DNA from: Drosophila pseudoobscura
Lineage: Eukaryota > Arthropoda > Insecta > Diptera > Drosophilidae
DNA: 64,000 nucleotides
Reading direction: 5' to 3'
Assembly (NCBI RefSeq): GCF_009870125.1
Contig: NC_046683.1
Location: forward strand, 8,494,001-8,558,000
Shown here: positions 12,206 through 25,100 of the stretch, in pieces
Position numbering within the stretch: position 1 is the first letter of the stretch
Layout of the letters: every line of letters starts with the position of its first letter
Made by a program: the position numbers and the translations under genes
The notes under the pieces: model-generated
The model's database searches: none
What the model saw: only the letters and a program-made list of their open reading frames with translations
Told to the model about the DNA's origin: nothing

Positions 12206-12505
12206 GAGAGCTCTAAGGTTTGAAAGTACAGTCTCGTCCAGAGACAAGAGGGCTAAAGAGAGCTTCTGAAATCCAAGCTGTGGGCTTCCTCCGCCTTGGG
12301 AATACTGTGCAACCCCAGGCTCACTAGTCTCGCTATAACAGAGCTCTATCGTGTCACGAGCTACACTCTGGGCAGGGCAGTTGAAAGTACAGTCTCGCAC
12401 AGAGAGAAGTGGGCTTTCTGCTGTACAACCCCTGGCTCACTAGCCACGTCCTTCGCTTGCTCGCGCCGATAGAGCCCTATCGTGTCACGAGTTCCGCTCT
12501 GGGCA
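12206..12505. repeat. Imperfect tandem duplication, unit about 150 bp
   Basis: GAAAGTACAGTCTCG, CCCAGGCTCACTAG, GAGCTCTATCGTGTCACGAG and CTCTGGGCAG occur in this order near 12223-12375. They recur as GAAAGTACAGTCTCGC, CCCTGGCTCACTAG, GAGCCCTATCGTGTCACGAG and CTCTGGGCAG near 12384-12505. A short related segment (CCCCTGGCTCAC, TGCTCGTGCCGATA) is at about 9798-9832. Confidence 0.65.
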
Positions 12506-15500
12506 GTGCAGGGCCTGCTGCTGATGTTCGTTCGTGTCCTCTGTCCTTTTGCTCCACTCCTTCGACCCGACCCGCTCCGCTCCGCTCTGCTCCGCTCTGT
12601 TCTGTTGCTTGTTGTTTTGGCCAGTGCGGTCAGCTCCGCACCCAGCTGCGCCTGGCACTGCCACTGCCTCTGCCTCTGCACCTGGCCCCCTTTGCAATTC
12701 TTGTGCCCGTTTTTGCACCTTTTGTTATACTATTTGCTTCTTTTTTTGCTTCTCCTGCAGCCCACAAATACCCTTACATATTAGAGGGGACACTCGTGCC
12801 TTTGGCAGAGATTGGACAGGCGGCGCGGAGGAGGACGAGGTGGGAAACGCTTTCACTTGGCCATCACGTACGGCAAACATACGAATAGCGTCGCTTTGGT
12901 CGGGGGCTGGCCGGGGGGTGGGGTCTGGTCTGGTCTGGCCTGGCCTGGCCTGGCCAGGACACTTCTGGGCCCCACTGTGCACAGTGGCAGCAAAAGTGCA
13001 AATGTCATTCGATGCCTGCCGCATTTAAAGTATTACGGAATTAACATTTCTTTGTGTTGCCCCTCGTCTCTGCATCCTCTTCTCTCCCTCACTCCTTTGG
13101 AGTTGTGTGTGCGTACAAAAATTGTGCTTCCTTTTGTGCCGTCGCTTCACATTTTTCATTAGTTTAGTGGGTTTGTGGCACATGACAGTCACAGTCGGGC
13201 CGGGCCAGGCTGGGGCCAAGAAGCAGCCATCGCCCAGGACTCCACACAGCGAGCGAGCGAGCGAGAGAGAGAGAGAGAGGGGAGGGGGGGGACTAACGAT
13301 GCGCGCTGTTCATGCCTCAGTCTCAGAGTCTCAGTCTCTTGGTGTCGTGGCCTCTTGCCATACCCTAGAGTCGCAGAGTCTCCTCGAAATCGGAGGCAGG
13401 CTGCACCATAGGGGCATCCAGCCGGAGTCTGGAGCTCAGGAGCAACATGGATCCTTGGAAAACCAGTATCTCCGAAAATATCCATAGGCATAGGTCCTGA
13501 ATAGAGCATTGCCTGGTCGTTTACTCATGTACTCCCTGGTACTTTCGTGGCTGTTGTCGTTGTCGTTGTATTATTTCACTCTTTGACGTCAGTTTTCTTC
13601 CGTGGTGTGCTGCATATTTCAAAAAATGATTCAAATTTGTGCTGCCAGCCAAAAAAAAAACACAGCAACAAAATCCAAATGGAGCAGAAGAAAAGAACGA
13701 AATTGTTGGGCCTAATTCAAAGTGGAGCAATGTGTGGGTGGCAGGGCATACCGATGGGTACAAGCCGGACTTGGGGCGTCTTTAATTGAAACATCATTTA
13801 AGACTGCAGCAAATATGGCCGTTAACTTCTTCCAGAAAATGGGGAACTGCGGGGATGTCGATGGCGTTGTGGAGTTGCAATACTCGAGATGAGAGAAGCT
13901 CGGGCAGACGCCGATTGTGGGCCTCTGAATATCCTCTGCAGATCGCAAGGTATCGCCATACCGGATCGCACATAGAAGCACTTGGAAGCACTTCGGTGGG
14001 GAAGTAACTCTCTCGGAGCCATCGTCTCACCTTATGGCTGGGGCTCCATTGATGTAGATCTCCAAACAGGCTGGATAAATGTGCCCTCCATTGACATATC
14101 AGCCACGTATTCGCGGAGACTCTCGAATGTGTTGCCCCTTGAGGTACGGAGACGTCCTAAACAAAGTCCATCAGCACTTGTCGGTCATTCTCTTCGGTGC
14201 TGGGGCACCGGGGTACCATTTACGATGACAATCTGTTCCCTGAAACGGCGAACAATCTTCTTATCTAATGGGTATTACAATTTTAGTCTTATTTCACAGA
14301 GAAAGGGGGACTCTTCCTACAACTTTTCTTAGACTTAATTTGTGGTGGAAGGCCAAATCATACAAAAAGTGTCCTCAGTCACCTTTCCTTCACGCATTAT
14401 TAATTTATTTATTTATTTTCATGCTTTATCCTAGCGTTACAAGTTTACACTTATGTTTATGGCGCTAGTCACCTTACGAATCTGTGTATAGAGTTATTTA
14501 CTTAATTAAATTTTATTTACTTAAAATATTTCATCATATCTAAAACAAGATTACCCCTATCAGCCAATAATCCATGAATATACGGCCACTCTAGAAACAT
14601 ACCGAAGATACGGCCACATAAAAAGTATGTAGAATCGACGCTCGGTCATCAGGAGAACAAAGTCGTGTTCGGAGAAGTAAAACATCCAAAAAGGATTTCC
14701 ATTTCTATGGCAATATCTTTACATATTTCTTATTTATTATATCTTATTTATTATATCTTATTATTATATCTTATTATTATAATATATTTCTAGAGTTTTA
14801 CAATAAATTTACATCTTAATCTGCAGAGAATTTTATTTAATTTCGATTTGGTTTTCCTCTTACTTGGGTTTAGGAACAGGAAGGCACCATCCCTATTGCC
14901 ATTAGTTCCATTAATTGATGACAATTTGTGGTCTTAATTAATACTGATATACATATAAGAGGAGTTCTCTTAAGGGCTAAGATATATACTTACTGCACAT
15001 CCAATGGAAAGAACCTCTGACTATGGAGGAGTGGGGATTCTCCTCAATCGAATACCGATGAATCCCTGCAAAGGCCATTGGAAGCACTTGAAACGTGTCC
15101 CAGCCAATTATGTACCGAGACAGAAGCATCCTTCATCCCCTCACTAGTCTTGACCTATGTACATAAGGATGTCCTCCGTCCTTCGTGCTTCGTCCTCCGT
15201 CCATTCGATGCGGAACCCAGCTCCCAATGCGACAACTTCAACTTCACATAAACAATTGCTTAGCCAAACACTCACTTACTGCTTACTGCTTACTCCCATT
15301 CCGGATTCCGGACAGATGCCACAGATGACACACAGAAGGACACAGGACACAGGACACGGGACACAGAGCCAGGTCTAAGCAGATAGATCCTTTGGCCAAT
15401 CGAGACGAGGGGAATATGTTTTTTTGTTACGTATATTGATTCATAAATATTTCAATACATATCGAACACTCCCTGGGAGTGGGGGGGGTGGGAGCAACCA

Positions 15501-17405
15501 ATTTCAATGAATATATCAAACAACTATAAAAATGCCGCAAAGTGTTTTCTTTTGGCCCGAAGCTTACCTTGAGATTTCGCCCCCAATCCCCTACCCATCC
15601 CCCTCCCCCCCGCTAATGCTTATCGGCATCAACAGTTAAAGAAGAAATTCATTCTTTTCTTTCTTTTTTTATACAGAATTTTCATTTTTATTTATTTGCG
15701 CATATTTGATTTGGGCCCAAACGAAAAAAGCACAAGAATGGATGGAATGGCAGGGACCCCCGCTATAAAGACGACCATCCGTATACACTGCCGATCAAGG
15801 GATGGAATATACCCCAAAAAACCTTTATTGAGTGATTTTTTCTAAGAAAATTAGTTTCAAAAATGTTTTAAGAACTATTTTTGGACAAGCCTCTGTATAC
15901 GATGGAGTATCCCCAACATGGGGTACGCCCTGTGCGAGGCAGGGTATTTTGGGGAAAGAGTTTTTGGTTGCCTCGGCAGCAGGACACTTGAGCTGCAGGA
16001 TGCTTACGGCTTTTTATGTGCCTTGTTTGGGGTGCTCCCGGCTTGAAGTAGGCGTGTGTCCGAGTGTATCCATAATGTCCTCGCCCTGCCTTCCGTCCTG
16101 CCAATAAAAAAAAAAAGAAAAAAAGGGACGGACACAGGCGGACTCCGATTTGGATTCAGATTCCCGCCTGCTTACGGCTTACACACAGTTATAAAGCATA
16201 TATCTTTGGGCCAACCTTTCTCTCTGTCTCTCTCCGTCTGATTTAAATATCTTCTCGAAGGAGTTGGGAGTCGGAACCGGAGTTGGATTTGTGGGGATTG
16301 TGGCGAGGAGGGGGGGTACTGGGGGCTATGCTAAATATTTATGCATGACTGCTTTTCTGTGACATCAAATAAATCACTTTTATAGTTTTTAGGGCTGGAG
16401 TTTCTCAATATTCTTTTGGTAGTTTTTTTTTGGAGGAGAAGGAGGAGGAGGAGGAGGAGGCTGGGGCAATAGCCATATTTATTGAGTTGAACAAATTGCT
16501 AGACACAATTTGCATATGCCCACCGATTGAAGGGCAAACAATGCCGGCTTTATTTAACCCTTAAAGACGAGCCACTCATCGAATCATGGCATCATCCGCA
16601 GTTGCAGATACATATATGTATGTGTGTTTGTGTGTGTGTGTGTGTGTGTGTAGATTGACGGATGGTTAGGTTGATTCATTTCCAGTCGGTCTGTACCTGC
16701 TGCTGGCTGTCCATCAGTGCAACGCTGGGAATCCTTGACACTTGACCGAAAACATCAAATCCCCATTAAGCCATCGGGAGGAGAGCGACAGGAACAGCAT
16801 AGAGCCCTAGGGAAGGCAGGAGCCGGAGCAGGTGGTGGGGTGGACTGGATGGAGAGACGGAGTAAATGGCCCAACCTCCAAGCAATGACAGCCACCGAAC
16901 ATCACACAGGATGCGACTCGAGAATGCATCCATTTGTGGCGCAATCGATGCTCAAGCATCATTTGAATCTATGCACGTAAATACGAGTGGGAGTGCGAGT
17001 ACATATGTATATGTGTATGTATATGTGATCAGCCTCTGCGGAGGGGGGGGGGCCTCTGTTCAGTTCTTATGGCAGAAAATCACTCATCTTTCAACAGGCT
17101 TTCACTCTTTTAATGAGTGCAGCACATGATATATTTATTATAAACCTGAAAAGAGAAAAGTAGGTTCTGTAATGGCCAGCGAATAAATAATAAAAATAAT
17201 ACTCAATATATATAATCCTTCGACTTTAATACACTGCAGTCTACCCCGTCAAGGGTATTGTGCATATAAGCCATATAGCAACCAATTTATGCTTTCATTC
17301 CATATTACTGCTCATCCACTGGTGAAAGTGGATGTGTGCTGCACCCATAATGTAATTACAAAGAAAATAAAAGCAGAAATGGCAAAGAACAACAAAATTG
17401 TCCAT
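12506..17405. other. Noncoding stretch with microsatellites and GA tracts
   Basis: No coding exon recognised. It contains a GGCCTGGCCT-type run (12930-12955), a GCGAGCGA/(GA)n tract (13250-13290), ATCTTATTTATT-type repeats (14730-14790), a (GGA)n run (16434-16460) and (TG)n (16629-16651). A GAATATACGGCCACTCTA motif at 14575-14620 recurs at 51.7 kb. Confidence 0.45.
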
Positions 17406-18418
17406 GTCTTTTTTCTCACTTACCCATAATTCTGCTCCGATTCTTACGATTCGTCAGGGTTCCACGAGTTGCAAGCGAAACGCACTATTTATTTGTTATT
17501 TATTAATTTAGGCATTCGTTTATTAACATGAGGTGAGGCACGAGGGGGCGGAAGAGACAGTCAGATCGGGAGTATTGGGAATGCCTCACCCTACTATGGA
17601 CTTCCCTTGGAACGAGAGCACTCATTCCTTTTTGATGCTCTTCTTCACTGCTTCCCCACAACATGGAGTGGGAAAGAGACAAAGCTAGACGAAGCACACA
17701 CACACACACACAAACATAGCTGGAACTCAGACGATCCAACGAAAAAAAGAAGCGGCACAAAGGAACAACGGCACATTTTATATTTCGACACATGAACAAA
17801 ATTAATTTAAAAAACATACATACATATGTACATTTGTATATGTAGATATATCACACATTGATTTACTTTTCCATCGACGAGCTGCATTTTTGTGGCCATT
17901 TTGCCTTTTTCTTCGCCCCCGCCTTTGATCAAAAGCTGGTTTTGGCCTTTTCACACATTTTCTTGCACAAAAACACTTTTTTAACCATCAAAACTTCACT
18001 ACACTCCCGCGCGACATTTTAGCCATCGAATTTTTCACCATTTTCCGGATTTTCACGGATTGAAACGCGGAGCCGACTTACTAACGCGCGTTTTGACCGA
18101 CGGAAAAATTAAATGGAGAACGGCGAAAATACGTTCATTCTATGCTCTCCTGCTCCTCTTCCTATTTGCTCCCCCTCCCACGCTCTCTCGGGTACTTTTA
18201 CCTATGCTTAACTTCACTCCTTGTCTTCTTCCTCTGATACTGCAAAGGGAGATCAATTAATTTAATTAAATTGACTAATTTCGCTTGCAATTTGCGCTGC
18301 ACCTACACCGCACACTGAAACTCTCTTACCAGTGTCCCCATCTCATTCCCACTCCCGCACTCTTTTGATCGCTCTATGCAGTAGCAGCGGTAGAAGACAA
18401 GGAGCATGATGAAATTAT

Positions 18419-18518
18419 ACAAGGAAGTCCTATTCGGGTCTCTTTTACGCTCGGCACTGGGAGCGATTGCTTGGTGGCCGACCATAAGAGAGCGCGTTGC
18501 GAGAGTGGACCACCTTGT
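18419..18518. repeat. Long hairpin module, copy 2
   Basis: It runs from ACAAGGAAGTCC to GGACCACCTTGT, and the two ends pair. Inside, CGCTC pairs with GAGCG around GGCACTGG, and TCTCTT pairs with AAGAGA. It shares GGGTCT, TTACGCTC, GCACTG and AGAGAGCGCGT in order with the module at 10803-10919. It sits in the centre of the inverted-arm element. Confidence 0.6.
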
Positions 18519-18590
18519 GTAATTTCGTTATGAGCATAAGCTGCTGAAGAGAGCGTGGGAGGAGTGATGGCAGTTAGAAAGAGCAGCAGG

Positions 18591-18785
18591 CAAGGGCGTA
18601 CCCAGTGGTCAGAAGGGGTGAAGCTGGCCGCCCCTTCAGCATGTTTCTGTCTTATAATTTTCCCTGCATATGTAACAAGAATGATTTTCCCTATTAACCA
18701 TTCTAAATATGTATGTAGATGTATCATCATCATCTTACGCGAAAATATCATGTCCCCCTTTCGCGAAATACTGGGTACGCCCTTG
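18591..18785. mobile_element. hAT-like MITE, 195 bp, nested in the inverted-arm element
   Basis: The ends are exact 16-bp inverted repeats: CAAGGGCGTACCCAGT at 18591-18606 and its reverse complement at 18770-18785. The flanks are GCAGCAGG (18583-18590) and GCAGCAGA (18786-18793), an 8-bp target duplication with one mismatch. An 8-bp duplication with short C-rich inverted ends is typical of hAT elements. There is no coding capacity. It interrupts a copy of the arm sequence, so it inserted after that element formed. Confidence 0.82.
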
Positions 18786-20045
18786 GCAGCAGAATGAGAG
18801 ATCAAAGAATGAACGCATTTCCCCCGCTCTCATTCAAATTTTTTCCACCGGTCAAAGCGCGCGTTTGTAACTCAGCTCCGCGTTTAATATTCGAGAAAAT
18901 GCGGAAAATGGTGAAAATCCATCGGGAAAAATGTCGCGCGGGTGTGTAAAGTGAAGCTCAGTGCAGTGATCAGAAATAAATTCACAAAATAATGTGTTTT
19001 AATGCAAGAAAATGTTTTTTTGTCTAATGGCGCAGAAAGAGGCAAAATGGCGGCAAAAATGCCGATCCACGAAGGAAAAGTGGCAGCAATGTGTGATATA
19101 TGTATGTAAATATATATATTTAATATACAAAAATGTATATACAAAATAATTATTTTTCCATAAATTCTTTTTCTTTATGTGTTAAAATAAAAATGTGTTA
19201 CTGTTCCGTTTTCTCCATTTTTTTCGTTCCGTTTTTCGTTTTCGCAAAAGTAGCCGAAGAGAGCGTGGGAGAGAGAGCAAATAGGAAGAGGAGCAGGAGA
19301 GCATAGAATGAACGCATTTTCGCCGCTCTCCATTTCATTTTTCCGACGGTCAAAGCGCGCGTTCGTGAGTCGGCTCCGCGTTTCAATCCGTGAAAATCCG
19401 GAAAATGGTGAAAAATTCGATGGCTAAAATGTCGCGCGGTAGTGAAGTTTTGATGGTAAAAAAAGTGTTTTTGTGCAAGAAAATGTGTGAAAAGGCCAAA
19501 ACCAGCTTTTGATCAAAGGCGGGGGCGAAGAAAAAGGCAAAATGGCGGCAAAAATGCAGCTCGTCCAAGGAAAAGTAAATCAATGTGTGATAAATATATG
19601 CAAATATACAAATGTATGTGTTTTAAATTAATTTTTTTCATGTGCCAAAATCTAAAGCACCGTTGTTCCTTTATGCTGCTTCTTTTTTTCGTTGGATCGA
19701 CTGAGTTCCAGCTGTGTGTGTGTGGCTTCGTCTAGCTTTGTCTCTTTCCCACTCCATGTTGTAGGGAAGCAGTGAAGAAGAGCATCAAAAAGGAATGAGT
19801 GTTCTCGTTCCAAGGGAAGTCCATAGTAGGGTGAGGCATTCCCAATACTCCCGATCTGACTGTCTCTTCCGCCCCCTCGTGCCTCACCTCATGTTAATAA
19901 ACGAATGCCTAAATTAATAAATAACAAATAAATAGTGCGTTTCGCTTGCAACTCGTGGAACCCTGACGAATCGTAAGAATCGGAGCAGAATTATGGGTAA
20001 GTGAGAAAAAAGACGAAATAAATTAGTTGTTAAAACTAGGTACAT

Positions 20046-20160
20046 ATGTATGTCTGTCCGTTCCGATGAGCGCCTAGATCTGAGAGACTAAGAGAGCTGA
20101 AAAGAGCACTGAGTATCGTGTATAAATGTGGAGTTCAACGTTCCCCCTCGTTTTTTTGTA
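20046..20160 (+). mobile_element. Internally deleted DINE-1/INE-1 Helitron fragment (3' part)
   Basis: It shows TCTGTCCGTTCC, GCGCCTAGATCTGAGAGACT, GAGTATCG and the terminal CAACGTTCCCCCTCGTTT, all in the order seen in the near-complete element at 44.6-45.8 kb. Most of the middle is missing. It lies immediately beside the right tip of the inverted-arm element. Confidence 0.65.
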
Positions 20161-20514
20161 TAATTTATAATATATGTCTTGTGGAGTAAATAAGTTTTTA
20201 GTCGCCGATCAGTTGTACGGCAAATAATTTCGAAGGCATCCCCAAAGAGAGCAACCCCCCAGCACAGCCGACTGGGGGGTGGGGTGGGGGGGATTGCAGT
20301 TGGGATTGATGTGGGGAGACACCTCTTGCAACATGCCGCAAGCCGGCAAACTGCAAACTTAACAGCAGCAGCGCAGCCGGCGTCGGCAAAGCCATTGCGG
20401 CAGCAGCCGGCACTCGCGTCACAACGAAAGCTCCAGCCGAGAGAGTACCGCAAAAAGAGAGCGGCACTCGCTCGCTCTCCCACTCTCTCTCTCTGTGGAA
20501 AGCTCTCCGCCGCC

Positions 20515-20545
<31 letters not shown>

Positions 20546-21479
20546 TTCCTGTTCCTGCTCCTGGATGCTGTTCCTGCACATTTGCTTCCGGTTGCAGCAT
20601 ATGCTGCAGCTGCTCCTGGTGCCTCTCCTGCCTCCTTTCCCCTTACCCCTTGCCTGTTCCTGCTGCTGCCTTTTGCTGCTGCAGGCTGAAAATGTTGTAA
20701 CTTTGCAGCTTATCCTGGAAATTACGTAAGCAGCAGCCGAAGCAGCAGCGCAGGGAGCAGCAGAGGAGAGGTGGAACGGTGGAGCGGTGGAGCGGTGGAG
20801 CGGTGGGCTGGGTCTCTGCCACTATGACTACTGCAATGCTGTCGCAATGAATAAGGCGGCAAATCAAAACAAAACTAAATGAAAAATAAATCGACGACAG
20901 GCCAAAGGAGAGACCTGCCACAGAGAGTGAGAGAGAGAGAGAGAGAGGGGGAGAGGGAGCAGAGCAGGGCAGGGCAGAGCGGAGCGGAGCGGAGCAGGAG
21001 AGGGAATGCAATGAAGCAGCACAAACACAGAAATTAGGAGAAGACAACGACGACATCGTTGCACCTTTTGGCTAATGTTTGTGGCAGAGGAGAAGGGACG
21101 GTGGACGATGATGACGACGACGATGCTGGTGGTTAAAACTTGGCTTGGCTTTTCCTCTCTCTCTCTCTCTCTCTCTCCCCTGGGAGGAGGCTTATGTATG
21201 TGTCTGTCTGTCTGTCGTTTTGGCAATGGCCACGTGCACTTCATGAGTGTGCCTCTGCGTCTCCCTGCGTGCGTGTGTGTGTGTCTCTGTGTGTGTGTTT
21301 ATGGCATATTAACGCTTGCAACCTGCCGGCGGAGGCGGCTGCGGCGGCCTGTATGTGTGTGTGTGTGCATGGAGTGCCAGCCAAAAAGGATAATGACACT
21401 TGGCGCGCATTTACCGTTGCTTGCCAAGCTTAAAGCTGCCGGCCACACCAGCACTTTTCCACCGACAAGACATGCAAAA
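20161..21479. other. GC-rich noncoding stretch with GAGA tracts and CTG runs
   Basis: It contains (CTG)n at about 20515-20540, GA tracts at 20928-20950, CT tracts at 21157-21178, (GGAGCGGT)n at 20775-20802, and GTGTGT runs near 21275 and 21355. GAGA and CA runs together resemble promoter or enhancer DNA bound by GAGA factor, but no first exon can be defined. The repetitive frames here are simple-sequence artefacts. Confidence 0.4.
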
Positions 21480-22110
21480 AACTGATTTTTAATTTCATTA
21501 ATTTAATCGAATTTTCTAATTTTTTAAAACTTTATATCTTTAATTATTTTATTTAATTATTATAATTATTTTTTATTTATTTATTATTATATTAATATTA
21601 TAAATATTTTTATTTAAATTTTTTATATTGTTTTTTTTTATGTATATAATCCTTACCAACCAAAATTCTTCCTGAAATACTACTCAAAATCACTATATTT
21701 TTATATTCTCACAGTTTTATTAATTATTGATTATTTTCATATCTTTAAATCTTTTATTTAATTATTATAATTATTTATTTATTTATTATACATATTTTTT
21801 TTTTATTATAATTATTTGTTATTTATTTATTATTATTTTTATTATTATATTATATTATTATTATTATACATTTTTATTGTTTTAATTTTTAGCTTAATTT
21901 TTTTCTGATATTTATAATCCTTACCAACCAAAATTCTCCCAGAAATACTACTAAAAATCAATTTTGTTTTAAAAATTAGGATTGTAATATTTATAATGGA
22001 AATCAGAAAAAAACATCGCTTTTCCCACCAAAATTCTCCCCGAGATTCAACTAAAAATCACTCTATTTTTATTTTCTCAGATTTTTAAAAATTATTGATT
22101 ATTTTTTAAG
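21480..22110. repeat. AT-rich array with a recurring ACCAACCAAAATTCT module
   Basis: The module CCTTACCAACCAAAATTCT with AAATACTACT and AAAATCA occurs at about 21650-21700 and 21918-21962. A more diverged form (CCCACCAAAATTCTCCCCG) is at about 22025-22065. (TTATT)n DNA separates them, giving a period of roughly 270 bp for the first two. Confidence 0.65.
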
Positions 22111-25100
22111 GAATAGCAGCTGTGAAAAACGCAACGTGTCTCTGTCTGTGTGCGTGTGCGTGTGTGTGTGTGTGTGTGTAAGGAAGTTGTCATTGCGATG
22201 CGATAACCCTGATAAGATCCTTCGGTATATAGACAAAAGCTCAAAAGTGCACTCATTTTTGGCCAGCGATAATTGTGGAGGAAGAAAACTTTTAAAGCCA
22301 GAACGTGGTAAAGAAAATCCTTTGAACAGCTCAAATGGAAAAACCAAAGAAAACAGACATTTTTTACAGATATTTTGGGGTACTTGTTGACATTTTTATG
22401 GGCAGTAATCCGAGGGGATATGGGGGCTGCATTGGTAGAGTGGTGTAAGGCACAGAAGAAGGCGTTTGGGAACTCGTAAGATAACTCCCTCTGTGATACC
22501 TTATTCCCCTGGAAAGTCCCTTAAGCTAATATTTAAAAACACCTAAATTTAACTGACTTTTAACTTGTCTTCTGTCCTCCTTTTCTTCTTTTGTAACTAA
22601 GTTCCAGATAATTGTTAATTAAATAAATAAATAAAGTCCGTTCCGTCTCCCAACGTTCCTCCTCGTTTTTAAGGAAATATTTGGCATTTTTTTTTGCATA
22701 TTTTTCCAAACAAATCCCTCCCTCACGAGCATAGGTCTCTGTAGACCACGAGATGACAGACGAAATCGTTTAGTAGGGGATTATCATAGTGTCGCGGAAC
22801 GGGTGCCGCGATTCGCGACTTCCCCGAATCTCTGGCTGGCATCTTTTAGATTTGAAATGCATTTTCGGCAAGCGTTTATTTAATTACTTTGTGGAGCGTG
22901 ATGCCATGTGCCCCATGCTACCGATACGAAATCATTCGCCAAAGTTTTGATTGTAACCACTCGAGCACCGAGCACCGAGCACCCCCGGACTCTCTAGCCG
23001 TGCCGCTGGTGCTATCTTGTTAATTGTGCCGCCGCTCCGATTGCGATTCTCAAGTGGCTCCCCAATGCTGGGGCACCTTTGCAGTTTGCCGTCGACTTAA
23101 TTAGTTTGTTATCCTCACCCACTAACATCCTATACCCTGTCCCCGCCCTCCGTGCCCGCCCCCGCCCCCGCCCTCTTCTCCGTCTAGTCTGCTTGGTCTT
23201 GGCCGTGTCTCGTGTCCTGTCCTCGACGGAAGTGGTTTCACAATGGAACTTAATGAGTATAAGCGGAAATTTAATCAGCAGTATAAATAATGAAATGACA
23301 GCTGAATGGTTTGACTCCCCACCCCCCCTCCCCCCCTCACCCCCTCGCTGGCTGGCTGGCATGGCATGGCATGGCATCCACTTGGCATCCACTTGGCATC
23401 CACTGCTTCTGGTTGGGGTTTCATTTTACGCTAAATGAATCAAAACTCATTTGCTTCGCTTGTTGACTGGCAATTGTTTGTGGGGTCTAAAGGATGGGTC
23501 CTCGGTGGTCCGAGCTGCTCCGTGCTGCTCGGTTGTTGGTCAATCAGTATCCGGGGATTAGTTATGTGTCCATCTGGATGGATTTCAAGGTACATGTAAA
23601 AGGAATGCTATTCCTTTTAAGCCAGAGATCCAATGGGCAGCCAATACAACGAGGGAGCGCATCTGAAATCTTTTGGGAGGGACAGAGGAAGGCGTCTGTG
23701 ATCTGTGGAGGAACTTCCGGGCGCAGGGCATCTCCTGCAACGATCGGTTGTTGCCTTTTAGACAGCTTTTTCCCGCTTAGAGTACGCCGTATTCCGATTG
23801 TTGGCCCTAGGAGGAGTGGCAGGCAGGGGCGTGGCAGCCCCATGTGTGCGTGTGCGGCGGAGCGTGCTATTTCAATTGAACTTTTTGCAGGGAAATAAAC
23901 TTGTATCCTGCCCGCAGGCTAAGAGGAATTTAATTTTCCAATTCATAAACAATTTATGCAATAAAAGCCAAGCCAAAGAAGCCACAAAAAAGGGTCCAAA
24001 ATACACGAAAAACAAGAGCTCAAGGACTACGACCAGGACTACGAATATCCTTAAATGCTACCATCTATGTGGATCTCATTTTGGTGGAATATGCGAGTAG
24101 ATACATGGTGCCAGTAGCTCCTCCCTGAAGGCTGAGGCGGCGCTTTGATCTGGGAAAGCCTGTGGCCTCTAATGCTCAAGATCTGCGGTGGCTGGAGAGT
24201 CCTGGAGCCCTGTCCCGAAAGCTACATCGAGGGATTTAATAGGCATAGAAGCCCTTGAAACAGATCAGACTTTGGGAATGCACAGAAAGCACTCCGCATG
24301 GCTCTTCAGCCCTCTATTTTATATATTATTTCACCTGAGAAATTGTAAAAAAAAGAAGATTTGCACTGTCCCAAAAACTATTATATTACTCAACAATTTA
24401 CCAATTTTTTCAAAAGATACAATTCGAAAACCAGTGAAGACTTTCAACGATTACGAAAATGTATCTTTTAATTGGCGCCAAACATTCTCTACATATTTTT
24501 TTCAGTGTAAATACACCAAATATATGTATATTTTTAGAGGCAAAGGGCTTTGCTGGGCCTTTTTTGGAGCGAAAGTGAGTGAGAAAAAAAACCGAAATTT
24601 GTACGTTTTGCCACGATTCGAGTCGTTTTAGGAGAGCAAGTCGAGGTGATAACTTTTCATGAGGGGCCTCTACCTCTACCCTATATTCTGGTTGAATTTT
24701 CCTAGCTGGAAAACTGTCTTGGTCTTGGGATTTATGAAGTATCTGTAGATCGGGGCGGGGCACATGTGTATTTCTTATATTTAAGAGTACATGGCAGGTC
24801 GTTGCCTTTGTAATCATTTAAATGAACAAATTATAAATTACCCCAATAATGGGCCTCAGGACCAGGACGAGGACAAGGAAAATGGCCAGGAGTCAGTGCA
24901 GGAATCACGTACACACACACACATAGCCATACATCAAATATACATAGTGTGTGTGTGTGTGTGCATATAAAATATGTACAATATATTATATATATTGCGG
25001 CGATTGCATCGCAACGACAATTTTGGCTCATTATAAATTTCCCTTAATTTTAATGCAAAATGTTTCTGGCGCAGTCTGTCTCTGCCTCTGCCTCTCTCTC

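Larger units (their letters stand above)
17406..20014. mobile_element. Inverted-arm (foldback-type) mobile element, non-autonomous
   Basis: The left arm (17406 to about 18200) and right arm (about 19245 to 20014) are inverted copies of each other. Outer tips read GTCTTTTTTCTCACTTACCC on the left and its reverse complement on the right. Inner limits are at the shared CCCACGCTCTCT / AGAGAGCGTGGG block. The arms differ by many substitutions and small indels, so the element is not young. Between them is a third, direct copy of the inner part of the right arm (about 18545-19100), split by a MITE at 18591-18785. There is no transposase frame. No target duplication is evident. Long-arm structure recalls Foldback or the P-related Galileo elements, but the family is not assigned. 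Confidence 0.75.

Noticed and set aside
20495..20700. Leucine-rich frame over the CTG run
   Set aside because: Composition is explained by the trinucleotide run; there are no splice or start signals.
22610..22680. Another DINE-1 3' end (CAACGTTCCTCCTCGTTTTT)
   Set aside because: Only the last 18-20 bp resemble DINE-1; nothing upstream aligns clearly, so it is not listed as an element.
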